DNA of 64,000 nucleotides from assembly GCF_019059575.1 (NCBI RefSeq), contig NW_024882313.1, forward strand, positions 124,001 to 188,000, written 5' to 3'. The notes under the pieces were generated by a model that did not search any database, had not been told where the DNA came from, and saw only the letters and a list, made by a program, of their open reading frames with translations. This DNA is from Amphibalanus amphitrite (lineage: Eukaryota; Arthropoda; Thecostraca; Balanomorpha; Balanidae). Shown piece by piece: positions 43,544 to 54,345 of the stretch (position 1 is the first letter of the stretch; each line of letters begins with the position of its first letter). Both the position numbers and the translations under genes were made by a program.

Positions 43544-44763
43544 GTCGTACACAAGGTATGTTAGTCACTTTGTTCTCATGTCACCCGACTACATAGTGTG
43601 AATAAACTTCATATCAACCGTGAACGCAGTGTCATATGTTACTCAGATCAATCCACCTACGTTCCTCGCTATTGTAAATGGCTCCCGAGCGCACTCCACT
43701 ATTTCGCCAATTCACGATAGTCATTTATCCAATTCAACATTAGGTCTAAAATGTGTCTGAAGTAACATAAAAATGAAGTGAACATTTCTGTCGTGCTTTG
43801 ATAGACGTAGCATAACGACCACGACGGTCGCAAGTGACTGCCGGGGCTGTGAACGGCACGGCAACGACCGGCCGGCGGGCGGCTACGCCAGCGCCATCTA
43901 TGGAGAGAATCGGGTAACTAACGCAAACCTTCCGAGCCTTATGCTTTCCTGCGAGGCCGGTGAAGCAGGCGGCGTGCCGATTTCGACGCCGCTGTATGCC
44001 GAATCGACTGGTACATGCATTTAGCGATACATTGTTAATAAATTTTCATTACATTCATCATATTATTCAAAAACATGCACAAATTGAGAAAACCGGAAAT
44101 ATTCAAAGAGCCGGGGCGGTCAAAAAAAAATCGAATTTTATATTTTTCCGCCGGATTCTTGATCAGCACCCCCAAATACGTTAGATTAGACCTGGAGAGC
44201 AAAACTTTTCGAAACTTTTTGCAAAACCGGTCACCCTATTATCCCAGCCGCCGATTGTAGCTAAGAATTGGGCATTCGGCGGAGACTGAGAGAGAATGTC
44301 GGAAGTGTGAATCGGAAGTACATCATTCATCCTTGCTGCAGTGAGAAGAAGTGTTTTGTTCACTCGTGTGTGAACAAAAAGTTTCTGGTTTTTCGAGTGA
44401 AGAGAAGCGCTGCAAACGCGACCAAAAATATTTAACGGAACCAAAAGTTACGCACGGCATAGCGGCAAGGGATCCCTTAGAGATAGGATTGCGACTTCCA
44501 GGCCATTTCAGGCCACTGAGGGTCAGTGTGGACTCTCAGAAGCCTGCTTAGGATCCCGGAGATCGGCGTGGGTCACCCCAAATATTTACGTGTATGTGGT
44601 GCTTTAGGGCTTTCCGAGCCTAAGGTGGGCCCGGAAAGCCCTTTAGGGCACACGAGCTTTCAGAAGCCAGTGTGGGCGGCGGGCGCTAAGAGACTAGGCC
44701 CAGGGTGAGCCTGGAGCCCTCGAATAACAGTGTGAACCGTCGGGGTCTGTGTCGAATCCTTAA
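43544..44763. other. interior of the hAT-like element
   Basis: No gene recognised. From about 44460 there is a degenerate roughly 30-bp repeat with CTCAGAAGCC, GTGTGG and GGGCC words that also appears at 45880-46200 and, outside this element, at 8380-8740. Confidence 0.45.
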
Positions 44764-45074
44764 AGGTAGTGTGCCAGCTTTCCTGGACCGTATTGAGTTA
44801 ATGGTCCAGATAAGGAGAACCGGATTTTTAGAACTTATCCATACCTTCAAAACTCATGGAAACGTCTTAAATTCTTCAAATTTTGAGTACCCCAGTGCGA
44901 AATTCGCCCCGACGGGTTGTCGGTCGTACCCCAACCACATTTCACACCACTATGAACAATAAATGCACACACTGAAATCGCTATTACCGATATGCTCATC
45001 CAATCAAGTTTCGATAAACCCGTTCATCATCATCTCCTGCGGTTTCGAACACGCCTGTTAGGTGGTGCGGTAGA

Positions 45075-45296
45075 CCGCGCCCAAAGCCAGGGCCACGGTA
45101 ACGTGAGGTAGCCGAGTCGGGGCAGCGTGCGCTGACCCAAGCCGGGGCCGCGCGTCCTCCCGGTGTCATGTGATAGCCCGGGGCTGCCCGCGGGGATGCG
45201 GTAGACCGCGCCCAAAGCTGCGGCCCCGGCTTGGGTCAGCGCACGCTGCCCCGACTCGGCTACCTCACGTTACCGGGGCCCTGGCTTTGGGCGCGG
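45075..45296. repeat. 222-bp GC-rich palindrome
   Basis: Arms of about 77 bp (CCGCGCCCAAAGCCAGGGCC... and its complement) around a 70-base loop. The loop repeats part of the arm (GGTAGACCGCGCCCAAAGC). Near-identical arms. Confidence 0.92.
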
Positions 45297-45682
45297 CTTC
45301 TGCTCATACTTTGTGGTGCGGTGGTGGTGCGTCGGGCCGCGCGCTCTGACTTCGGCCAAGAAAAATGCGTCAGCTGATCATTGTCATTTCTGCCACTTGC
45401 GTGTGGTGAAATGGGGTCATAACTTAAGAGACGGCCTTTGATATCAATTATTTTACATAAAATCATATTTCAAACCATAAATAATGTTCGACAGCCAAAT
45501 AAAAGAAACAATACCAATACAGGCTTACAGTTTAAGGCTTGACATTGTGTTGTCTACGATTAGACAGCTGATAACTCATTCCCGTACGTCGTAACTCTAT
45601 AATGACCTTTGCTTATTGTCACATGTGCGATTATTGCCGACGCCTGTTTGCACGTCAGCCCACTACAGTTGTTATATATATA

Positions 45683-45720
45683 TTATCGGTTTTTCGATAT
45701 ATATATCGAAAAACCGATAA
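45683..45720. repeat. 38-bp perfect palindrome
   Basis: TTATCGGTTTTTCGATATA followed directly by its reverse complement, with no loop. Confidence 0.95.
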
Positions 45721-45852
45721 ACTTTTAGGCGAAAAAGGCACTATTCCAGGCCCATTTTTGATTTTTTTTTGCGATATTAGGTAAAAACAGAAGCTTCTTA
45801 TCCTAGGAAAAATAAAATGGGAAATCTTTCAAAGGTGGCACACTACCTTTAA

Positions 45853-46962
45853 GGACCCTACGTTGTTAGGGACATAAGAAACATGTGTTGCGGCCCTCAG
45901 AGGGACACGTGAGTTGTGACCCCTCAGATACTGGGTTGGGGTTTAGTAAAGTCTGTCGCCTCAAAAGTTCGGCTGAACTATCATAGGCCAGTTGAGGTTT
46001 TCAGAAATTTTGGAAGGCATCCTCAAAGATTCGTGTGGCCCTTCAGAGGTCTACGTATGTATAATGTCCTCAAAGATCCCTGTATGGGCCTTCTAGAGAA
46101 CATGGACACCAGTGGGACTCTCAGAGGCCGGTTTGGGCCATCCGAAAGCTTCTTAGAGCTCAGTGGAGCTCCTTAGGAGCCTGTGTGAAAAGCAGGCTCA
46201 TGAGCCCTGCGGCACTTGAACGGTACTTGTGCCTGTCGCAGACATTTGACGAGAGTTGAGAAAGGCCCCGAAGATTTCGTGTCACGCTTTGAACGAAAAT
46301 TATGTGTCAGCACTCCAAAATTTATGAAAATCAGCTACAAAATGTAATACAGAACCAACTAGGAACATGGCATAAATCATGGCATTGACATTTCCGAGTC
46401 TGGAGTCGGAGTCTTGAAGATTTTGGCGACTGCGACTCTGACTTTGGTTTGAACTGCATGCGCTCCAACAGAGTCTGACCTCACAGGCATTCTCAGAAAG
46501 GTACCCCCATTTTTCCCCGACTCCAAAATCTCATAGGATCTGTATCGATCTTAGGGGGTGCCCGGTCCGAGGTTGGGGGGGCAAGCTGCCCCGCTTGCCC
46601 CCCCCCCGTGGCGACGCTAATGCAGGCGCCCCTCTTCCGCATGGCGCGCTTCTCGAGTAGCTGCGCCCTCCTAGCCTTTATCGCCTGGCAAGATTATATT
46701 CGACAGGGTCGGCAGCATCTGCCTTTGTTTCAGATAAGGATGCCCTCCACTCTTCAGCATATCCAAAGATACTTTTCCCACGTCATTGCCACCCTCTTCG
46801 TGTCACAAGTGCCTTTATCAGTTGCGGTGTCGCCTCGCACTGCTCAGCTTTATGGCTGCCGCACCTCTTAACTTCCTGCCTCCTCTACAGATTTTCGAGG
46901 CGCCCCTTTCCATAGCTTTAGGGTGCAGCTGCCCCCCTTGCCCCCTGCTTCCGCCGCCACTG
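45853..46962. other. right part of the hAT-like element
   Basis: Degenerate 30-bp repeats to about 46200, then unique sequence, then the C/G-rich subterminal zone from 46555. No gene recognised. Confidence 0.45.
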
Positions 46963-46970
46963 GTACCTAC

Positions 46971-48121
46971 CTTGAATTATAGTAGTCAGCATTGACCACC
47001 AATTTCAGCGGAATCACGTCCAGCTAGCCCAGGCCCTGATAGGACATCCTGCGCTATGCGATCAGATGAAGACAGCATTTCACGCTGGACTTAAGAGTCT
47101 TGCGGGACCATTGCCATGTTTTTAATCCATACTCGCTTTTTCTGGTGGTTTGGTTGCCAAAACAGGTAAAATGCTCGTCGTTAAGCATGACCCGTGTCTA
47201 CTCAATTCCACTCTTCAACCATCCTGTTCTTGCCTTTCTTGCAAAATTCAATGATCTTGAATCACTGATGGCCTGGTGGCCGGGAGGCCCACCGCCTGCC
47301 GAGTTAAGCGGTGGCTTTAAAGGATCTTTACCACATGCCGAGATATCCCTTTAACATTAGCACGTGCATTTGGGAAATGGCTTCGGCCCGCCTCGGCTAA
47401 TGTTGAAGGTACCTATTTGGGAAACGATTCGGCCCTAGGGCTTTTTGATTTTCCCAGACAAAATTTTACTGAATATTCTGAGCGGAAGAACCAATTCCAA
47501 AGAAGATATTTACGGATTGTGTGTTTACTAACAGCAACAGCAGAAGGAAGTGAGCAAAATTAAGTGACTGCGTTTTCACTTACTTTTGCTGTCAACGTAA
47601 TTCAACTAAACAAGGGTATAGGTATCGTTCAAATGCCAATGTATTTATTGCTGCAGAACATGGTCAGCGAACTGATTATTACACTTATTACAACATAATG
47701 CACGCAAAAAACGAACACTTTAAATGCGCGAAGCATCTTAACAAGCCACAATGAAACATTTGATATTGTTCCAGCTGGGATCCAAGACGCGTTTGATTAA
47801 TCGGTTCACCCAATTTTCAGTTTTCCTCACGGTTTCCTCACTCCTGCTGGAAGTGGACTCCATATCTTTATTCTAACTTCTGACGCTTCACAATCTTCAT
47901 CCTCAGCCTTTTCAAACCCTAAATAAGGGGGAAGTAGGAAATTTCATCTTTCATACTCAACGCAGCCCAATACCTAATGAAAAACACAAAAAGATAATCA
48001 CGGTGACTATAAATATGATCATAGTACTAATATAATATTAACACAATATTAAGAATATAATAATATATATCAAATGAATATGATATTAACTGTTGCGCCG
48101 GTACGGCATGTGGTAAATCTC
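46971..48121. other. no gene recognised
   Basis: AT-rich sequence; nothing supported on either strand. Confidence 0.45.
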
Positions 48122-48251
48122 TTCCCAACCTTGGACTGTGAAAATGCAATTTTATTCACCTCGGTTTTTGGCTACGGACCTCGTGCCTACCGGCACTCGG
48201 TCCTCCGCACAAAAACCTCGGTGAATAAAACGCATTTTCCCAGCCCCGGTC
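48122..48251. repeat. foldback hairpin A
   Basis: AAAATGCAATTTTATTCACC..., GGTTTTTG...CGGACC pairs with GGTCCTCCGC, CAAAAACC and GGTGAATAAAACGCATTTT. The stem is about 50 bp with mismatches. Confidence 0.85.
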
Positions 48252-48494
48252 GGGAATCTATATTCCCATACCTGCTACATTGCATGATTAAATCGAGACA
48301 TCCAGGCATTTTAATGGCACGTGCACTGTACCACACTTTTCAAAGTTTAATGCAGTGCTTTAATATTGCCAGCCGAGTGGTTCAAGGGGTGTGGTTAAAC
48401 GCGTTGAACCACACGGTTGCTGACGTCACTATCAATTATAGTTGTGAGCTTTTTGGCAGGTATGGGAAACACCTTCCAGCCCTAAGGCCGGGAA

Positions 48495-48588
48495 TTCAAT
48501 AAATGTCACCTCGCTTTTTAGCGAAAAGCACCTCGGGCCTAACGGCCCTCGGAGTTTTCGCTAAAAAACCTCGGTGACATTTATTGAA
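48495..48588. repeat. foldback hairpin B
   Basis: TTCAATAAATGTCACCTCG / CCTCGGTGACATTTATTGAA arms, inner TTTTTAGCGAAAA / TTTTCGCTAAAAAA, and a GGGCCTAACGGCCC tip. Same style as hairpin A 240 bp away; the pair may be the two ends of one element. Confidence 0.87.
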
Positions 48589-48710
48589 CATGTTAATTTC
48601 ATTTCATTCGGAAAGAAGTGTTTTGTAACATTTTCGATACTGCCTACGTGTAGAGCAGAACGCATACAAAATTCACACTTTACATGAGCATTGAGCAGGC
48701 CACGGTCCGC

Positions 48711-49250
48711 TCAAATCCTGGACCTGCTGTTGAGAGTCGGACACGCGCACGCTCCGGGACAGCACAGGGAAGAGGACCGCGAGCGTGTCATGCGCAGCTC
48801 CTCTCGACAGCCGTCCGCAGGGATCAGTGGTGGTGGGTGGTCCGGTGGGTCAGCCACTGAGTCCAGCGGCGGCCCCGCAGCAGACTTGTCATCCGGTGCC
48901 TCGATTGACGGAGTGCTCATGCTCGGGGTCAGCCTGGACGATGGCGTCGGTGACGGTCCCGGTCTGTTGGCCGCTGCTGGTTTAGCTGTGGCCAGCACGG
49001 AGGCAGCGTTGCCCCTTGCCACAGCGATTGAAACCCTTTGTGCCAGCCAGACTGTTTCTCGTTTGTCCCCGGTGCGGCACGTCAGCCGACGGCCAAGCTC
49101 CTTCATGAGACCTGTGGCCGCCGGACCCAGGACACCAGAAGTCTCAACCGCAAAAGGAATGAACACATATCTCTCACGGAGAGCGGCATAGCGGGCGCGC
49201 TTGCGTTCTTCTGCACAGCGGGCGCACAGTGGGCCAGGCGCTTCAAAAAA
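48711..49250 (-). pseudogene. C-terminal fragment of a non-LTR reverse transcriptase
   Basis: The minus strand reads RYVFIPFAVETSGVLGPAAT, then LMKELGRRLTCRTGDKRETV and RVSIAVARGNAASVLATAK. This block is the usual C-terminus of a widespread metazoan non-LTR reverse transcriptase family, recognised from memory of the motif FVPFAVET...GP...LGRR...TG...QRGNA. The upstream part is missing here; a matching upstream piece lies at 51184-51842 on the same strand. Confidence 0.7.
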
Positions 49251-49311
49251 GCGGAATTAAATCAAGGAGCACAGCTGCGGTGCCAAAAATGATTCGTTAC
49301 AGGGTAAAATA

Positions 49312-50000
49312 TCATGCTAAAGCCGAATCCGATATCCATTTTCAAATTTGATTGGTTACGCTAGGTCACTGACCTATGACGTCATTATTTAATTTCTGCG
49401 CTGCACATATGCCTGGGACAGGCGGGCACTATGCCGCATTGGCCGCGCGTTTGCAGTCTTTTCGTGGTTTCAAGCGTTCAAACATGTGATATGATGTTGG
49501 TCCCATGCATTAGGGTGGGTGTAAAGGTCACCTGAAGGTCAGGTCAGGTCATTGACCTTCGATGACCTCGGTTCACTTTTTCGAGTTTTACATGTTTCTG
49601 GGCTAGTTTTTTGGAGCTGAATTCGAATTTAGGAACCATTTGAACATTTACGAAGTAATTTTGGTGCTTTCGTAACATGTTACGAAGCTGTCAGAGGCGG
49701 GTTGACACCTACTACGAATACCCGGCAGGACCCATACTGGTTGACCTGACCTGAGCTGACCCGACCTGGCCTAAATGCATGAAGACATCATCTGTGATCA
49801 AAACTAACATGATATTCGTGATCAGCATCCCGAAAAAACCCTTAGCAGCCACACTATACGACGTTCTAACAGTTCCCGATTTTCGGCCATTGACCTGACC
49901 TCAGAGGTCACCATTTGACCTATGACCTTAAAACCGGGTACCGTTGGCTTCGTCTGGTGACGACCTACACGATGGTTTTTTTCGCGAGGCTCTAGCTCAA
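49312..50000 (-). mobile_element. fragment of a G-hairpin/AGGTCA element, reverse orientation
   Basis: On the minus strand GAGCTAGAGCCTCGCGAAAAAAACC...GGTACCCGGTTTTAAGG...AGGTCA matches the left part of 39508-40547 (GAGCTAGCGCGTCGCGGAAAAAACG...GGTACCCGATTTTAAGG). The CCC terminus and hairpin are missing, cut at the junction with the LINE at about 50000. Confidence 0.75.
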
Positions 50001-51180
50001 TTAGGGGCCAAACGCGAGGAGGGTCGCATCCCCCTGTGCCGTCGAGGGATGCAAAACGGCCTAACGGCCGAACGGCCGACGCGCGAGACATACCCGTCGA
50101 GGCCCGCCTCCACCACACCCTGCCGCCGTGGGCCGACAATTCTACCGTCCACTTCCATGTGGACCTCGGCCCGCGGGCCAGACGTGCGGCCCCGGAAGAC
50201 GTTCGGCGTGCCGCAGCTGAAGAGCGTATCCGGGAGTTACCTGAGGAAGCCGTCTGGATATGGTCGGACGGATCGGCGGAGGACGGCGTCGCCAATGGCG
50301 GGGGCGGCGCCCTGATCCGCACCCCAACCGAAGATGACTGGGAGCTGAGGGTCCCTGCTGGCCGCCTGTGCTCCAGCACGCGCGCGGAGCTCGCCGCGCT
50401 GCTGGCAGCGCTGGAGGCAGTCGCTGAGCTGCCGAGAAGCGCGGGTCTGCCGGTGGTCGCCTGCCTGGACTCCAGGGCGGCCCTGCTAACGCTGGCTGCA
50501 GGCGCCTCGGCCCAGACCACAACACTGGGTGCCAGTGTGTGGACCCAACTGCTGCGCCTACAAGCAAGCAACAGCTCAATTCACCTCCAATGGGTTCCGG
50601 CTCACTGCGGGCTCCCGGGTAATGAGAGGGCGGACGCATTAGCGAAGGAGGCGGCCGGGATGTCCCAGCGGACGACGCCGGTCGACGCCCGCACCCTCAC
50701 GCGGGCTGTTGCGCGGGCCGCCGGCAGGGAGTGGCGAGCGAGCCGGCCTGCGGGCTGGTACCGAGACGTCATGGCGGACCGCGCCCCCGACCCGGTCCGA
50801 GCCGCTACCAGGGAGGAGGCCATCGACGTACACCAACTCCGATCGGGACACTGGGGACGGTCGGAACAATATCTCCACCGCATTGGGCGCAGACCGACAC
50901 CCGAGTGCGCTCAGTGCAACGACACCACATGCCCGGCGGGCCGATGTCTCGTCTGTGGCGAGGCCGCGGACACCCCGGCGCACGTACTACTGGAGTGCCC
51001 GTGCCTGTTCGGCCCCCGCCTCCAAGCGCTGGGTAACATCACAGGCACGGCCCGAGACGTACAGCGCGACGACGTGGTGGCGGCCTTGGCCGCCGGCTAC
51101 GCGGCCCACAAGAGCCGCGTGGCTCCGTCACCGCCTCGGCGGTGACCGGGAGGAACAACAACAACAACAACAACAACAGG
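50001..51180 (+). mobile_element. 5'-truncated non-LTR retrotransposon, RNase H part only
   Basis: Contains only the RNase H and zinc-knuckle end of pol and finishes with about nine AAC units (51153-51180). It is a diverged relative of the insertion at 24158-26474. I see no clear target duplication. It lies between an AGGTCA-element fragment and a reverse-transcriptase fragment of the opposite strand. Confidence 0.85.
50036..51145 (+). CDS. retrotransposon RNase H and zinc knuckle (5' partial pol)
   Basis: A 369-residue frame, open upstream of the first possible start, so no native start is present. The RNase H acidic residues are all in place: IWSDGSAEDG, SSTRAELAALLAAL, ACLDSRAAL and GNERADALAKEA, with AHCG. 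It ends in a C-terminal knuckle CAQCNDTTC...CLVC...HVLLEC. It aligns along its whole length with the C-terminal part of the 24183-26405 protein (shared PAGR-CSS-RAE, IDVHQLRSGHW-like block). Intact but truncated, so not mobile by itself. Confidence 0.9.
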   Translation: MPSRDAKRPNGRTADARDIPVEARLHHTLPPWADNSTVHFHVDLGPRARRAAPEDVRRAAAEERIRELPEEAVWIWSDGSAEDGVANGGGGALIRTPTEDDWELRVPAGRLCSSTRAELAALLAALEAVAELPRSAGLPVVACLDSRAALLTLAAGASAQTTTLGASVWTQLLRLQASNSSIHLQWVPAHCGLPGNERADALAKEAAGMSQRTTPVDARTLTRAVARAAGREWRASRPAGWYRDVMADRAPDPVRAATREEAIDVHQLRSGHWGRSEQYLHRIGRRPTPECAQCNDTTCPAGRCLVCGEAADTPAHVLLECPCLFGPRLQALGNITGTARDVQRDDVVAALAAGYAAHKSRVAPSPPRR

Positions 51181-51183
51181 CCG

Positions 51184-51842
51184 GTGGGCTCCAAAACACT
51201 CTCGAGCCCTGTACTGCTGAGTGCCCGCCGCAGCACGTCATTGAGGTTAGCGTGACGCGCGTGGCGGCCAGCACTCTTGGTACAGGAGAGACCGTGGTGG
51301 CCCAGTTGGTCAACGGGGCGATGGCAGAGCTGACAGTTATGCGGTTCACATACCGACGCCCCGAGTCGCAGCGCCACTGCTACCCGCACAGTTTCATCAT
51401 CCAGATGGAGCCCCACACTGGTGACGGGGAGTGCTTGCACCCAAGCGGCAGTGTGGGGCTCTGCAGCAGCCAGAAGACGCGCCCGGGCCACCTGGTTTGC
51501 CCCAACCAGCAGACGCTTCTGAGACATCTTACAGAACGTCTCATCCCAAGCACGCTGTTTGCACTCTTCTGACTGGGGCACCTGACGAGCGGCTTCACCG
51601 AGCTTGGCGACAATATCGGCCCTGGCACGCTGGAGTGCTTGGGTCGGCTGGCGAGGCTCGGTGGCATGGAGAATCTCTTGCGTCAGTGGCAGACAAGCGT
51701 GGAGGGATGCCATGTGACACGGCAGGGCCAATGCCATCACCGACCGGACTCCAAGTCCTCCAAAACGCAGTGGTAGGGAAGCCTGCTCCCACGCTTCATC
51801 ATTGATGGTGACGTTGGTGACGGTGGCGAGGGTATCCCGCAT
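51184..51842 (-). pseudogene. fragment of a second non-LTR reverse transcriptase
   Basis: The minus frame starts in WEQASLPLRFGGLGVRSVMA and continues to ARLLAAAEPHTAAWVQALPV, then VCEPHNCQLCHRPVDQLGHH, GLSCTKSAGR, NLNDVLRRALSS and LEPTG, the thumb and zinc-binding region of a family distinct from the RNase H LINEs. After LEPTGL the frame becomes polyleucine, because it enters the AAC tail of the inserted plus-strand LINE. Its C-terminal continuation is probably the piece at 48711-49250. Confidence 0.8.
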
Positions 51843-51884
51843 TTATAGGGTTTATTGAATCATCCCGGCCCCGGGCAGGAATAT

Positions 51885-52377
51885 ATTATCCCACCTTCTA
51901 AAATGTTGTTAAAACCAGTTAAATTGTGCCCGACTTTTTAGATTGGATGACCAGGAACACGGTTCTGGCATTTATTTTTCATAAAACATCTTAGGCTTCC
52001 CATATTCCAAACACAAACTTTCAAACATGTGACGTCACAGCCCAAAATTACCTCCTTCCCCAGGCCACATTACTGTCATAAAGGTAATTCTTTTTACTCT
52101 GTAGGCACCACAACAAAGTTCAGACCAAGTTTTAAGCGATTTTTCAACGAACAAACCCATTTAAATCAGAATGACTAAACGAGGTGACGTCACACTAACG
52201 GTCGCTCCATGTTGAAGATAGGGCCTTGTACAAGGCCCATTTTCAAATGAAGGGAACGAATTTCTTCAACACCAAGAGGCCGCGGGGGTTGCAACCTAGA
52301 TAGATAGTGGTTTCTGAACCTCGCCGCAAACTTGGCTATCTCAACTCAAACCCCATGTTAAAGGTGGGATAGTCCCT
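51885..52377. mobile_element. diverged TTAA MITE, copy 3
   Basis: The right end AAGGTGGGATAGTCCCT precedes TTAA at 52378-52381. It shares TTGGCTATCTCAACTCAAA and CCGCGGGGGTTGCAACC-type words with the 467-bp MITE. The left end is degraded (ATCCCACCTTC near 51886). Confidence 0.75.
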
Positions 52378-52622
52378 TTAACCGGATTCAGTTATTTTCA
52401 TTTAAAAGGCTGTATTGCAGCTGCACATTCCGTTCCCCTGCAATACAAGCGTATAGGCTCTAGCATTCCTCATTGCCTTACTTATTCCAATGAGAGTGAC
52501 CAGGCTCCGCCATCGGTGGGGTCGCGGGGTCCGGTACCCAATAATTTGACTTTCGTAATGCAGCCTAATTCATAAAAGCGTGCGTTTCAGGATGGACGCG
52601 TGTATATCACACCACGGTGAAT

Positions 52623-52685
52623 GTTAAGTGGTTGTGCATCAGGCTTCAGGCCTTCGGCCTGAAGCCAGATACACAACCACTTAAC
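52623..52685. repeat. foldback hairpin with GGCCTTCGGCC tip
   Basis: GTTAAGTGGTTGTGCATCAG, then GCTTCAGGCCTTCGGCCTGAAGC, then the complement CACAACCACTTAAC. A 29-bp stem with two mismatches. Confidence 0.92.
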
Positions 52686-52859
52686 CTAAAAATATTTGAC
52701 TTACCATTGCCTGTAATCTCTCCTAAGGCATTGCCTTCGGCACTGCACCGCTTCGCCACGAGCATTCAGACGTCGCTTTCCATATTGTATTGGTGCTTTT
52801 AAACTTGTCGGTCGGCAGCAAACCCACCGCCACCAAGGAAAAGCGAAAATGCGGGAAAA

Positions 52860-52938
52860 AGCGCCCGCACCGACGGGACTCGAACCCGCAACATTCGTAT
52901 CATGGTGCAAGCACCTTCACCACTAGGCCAGGCGGTCA
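52860..52938 (-). repeat. tRNA-like module (tRNA-derived SINE head or pseudogene)
   Basis: The minus strand has box A TGGCCTAGTGGTGAAGG and box B GGTTCGAGTCC, and a good T stem (GCGGG/CCCGT). The acceptor stem pairs only in part and the anticodon stem does not form, so it is not a working tRNA. Confidence 0.78.
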
Positions 52939-53223
52939 GCTGATTTCGAGAGAGAGGACGCCCGGAATCCCGCCGGAATATTCGTAGTGCTTAGTCTGAT
53001 CTGACCAATGGGCGAGCAGAGTCACTGCTCTGACCAATGGACGTTCAGCGTTGCTATGACGTCACATCGTGGTGAGATATACACACAGCTGCCCTCTCTG
53101 TGTATTCCTCACCCGGGTGTGATTTACACTACGTAGTAGATTTTGTGTATATCACACCGGGGTGGGTGTGATTTACACAAATGGCCGGTATTGTGTAAAT
53201 CTCACCGTGGTGTGATATACACG

Positions 53224-53839
53224 GTCCCTTTCAGGATTGGACATCCCCCAAACCTGCGACCGTAGAAATGCCCATGAAAGTGAGCAGCACACACGGCACA
53301 GCTGTAACACCAATTAAGTCAGCATATCCATCCACGATCACTGCCCGTCATGCCTGCTGTGCCAACGTGGAACTGCCGAGCGTGTCTGCTTTGCCAGGAA
53401 CATTTCTTTGAAGTATATGTTGATTGCGCTCTTTATAGCTCTGGCCCCTGAACTTCTGTTTTTAAAACTCCAACTGCTGCAGACCGCTGCTCCAGAACGG
53501 TTCTTTGGGAGCGGGTCGGATGCCACATTTCTAGTGGGGAGACGTCACTGCGGACTTCGAAACTTCCAAGTGGCTTTATTAAGCGGAGTGCGTGGATTTA
53601 TTAAGCGGATTTATTAACTATCGGTACCTATCGAGAAAATCGAGCAAACAGCTCAAGCGGCCACAATAAGCGGCTGAATTTATTATCCGAGAATTTATCA
53701 AGCGGATTCCACTGTACATCAACATCAAAGCACAACCAGGCACCACTAATAACAGCTATGCCGAAAGCACACAATTTTTTATCGTTATGTTAACCTACAG
53801 GATGTTTGAAATTTACCTACTGCCCCGAGATCTAGAATT
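53224..53839. other. no gene recognised
   Basis: Includes short direct repeats of TTTATTAAGCGG around 53577-53620. Nothing else supported. Confidence 0.45.
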
Positions 53840-54345
53840 ATATTGACCAGAGCATAACGCCTTTTGGGGCGACTCACGGCGCGAGCGAGAGGGTGAGCCT
53901 TGCACGTGCGAAATTGCGAGGGGGTACCTCCAACTGAGTTGTGCATGACACCCTACTAACCGGTCTCTAGCGATGTGCCAAATTTGAGCACAATCGGCCC
54001 AGCCGTTCTCGAGATCTGGAAGCGGCACCCTGCACCTGCGCACGTGCAGAATGGGTCCCAACTGACTTGTGCACGGCACCCTACTAACTGGTCCCTAACC
54101 GTGTACCAAATATGAGCGCCATCGGTCCAGCCGTTCTCGAGATCTGGAAACGACCCCTGCACGTGCGCACGTGCAGCAGCACCCCAACTGTGGCACATGG
54201 ATATGCATTGCCTAGTGGGTGCCTAGTGAGATATAAGCGTCGCAAAATCGTGACCCTGACCACGGCCGGCCGGCCGGCCGGCCGCTCATACTCAGAAATT
54301 TCCGTTATTCTACGTAAGACTCCGCTCGCTTCGCTCGATCCGTAA
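53840..54345 (-). repeat. interspersed repeat with GCGCACGTGC units, copy 1
   Basis: The minus strand reads GAGCGAAGCGAGCGGAG, ACGTAGAAT..., GAGTATGAGCGGCCGGCC and then units of about 125 bp containing CACGTGCGCACGTGCAGG and CAGATCTCGAGAACGGCTG. It is an inverted relative of 62717-63405. Low-complexity frames across it are not genes. Confidence 0.85.

Larger units (their letters stand above)
44764..45848. mobile_element. 1085-bp TTAA element nested in the hAT-like element
   Basis: TTAA at 44760-44763 and 45849-45852; terminal inverted repeats AGGTAGTGTGCCAGCTTT / AAAGGTGGCACACTACCT. The interior contains two palindromes (45075-45296 and 45683-45720). No protein-coding frame of note. Confidence 0.9.
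41480..46962. mobile_element. 5.5-kb hAT-like composite element
   Basis: Terminal inverted repeats CAGTGGCGGCGGAAGG / CTTCCGCCGCCACTG are flanked by a perfect 8-bp direct repeat GTACCTAC (41472-41479 and 46963-46970). CAGTG-type ends with an 8-bp duplication are the hAT signature. Subterminal regions share GCGCCCCTCTTTCGCATG and GGTTGGGGGGGCAA in inverted positions. The interior holds the proline-rich inverted duplication 42382-43543, a nested TTAA element 44764-45848 and degenerate repeats. No hAT transposase domain is recognised, so it is probably non-autonomous. Confidence 0.88.
52599..53223. mobile_element. 625-bp element with 22-bp terminal inverted repeats and a tRNA-like insert
   Basis: CGTGTATATCACACCACGG at 52599 is matched by its complement ending at 53223, with further CACCGTGGTG-type copies inside (near 53070, 53150, 53160). 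It contains a hairpin (52623-52685) and a tRNA-like module (52860-52938). Flanked on both sides by TTTCAGGAT(T)GG. Confidence 0.85.

Noticed and set aside
44310-44430. Possible zinc-finger (THAP- or BED-like) fragment, cysteine-rich plus frame CCSEKKCFVHSC
   Set aside because: Too short, and the remaining signature residues of either domain are absent.
49822-50639. Minus-strand Ser/Ala/Arg-rich frames
   Set aside because: Antisense to the RNase H frame at 50036-51145.
52860-52938. Functional tRNA gene
   Set aside because: The T stem is good, but the acceptor has mismatches and no anticodon stem forms.
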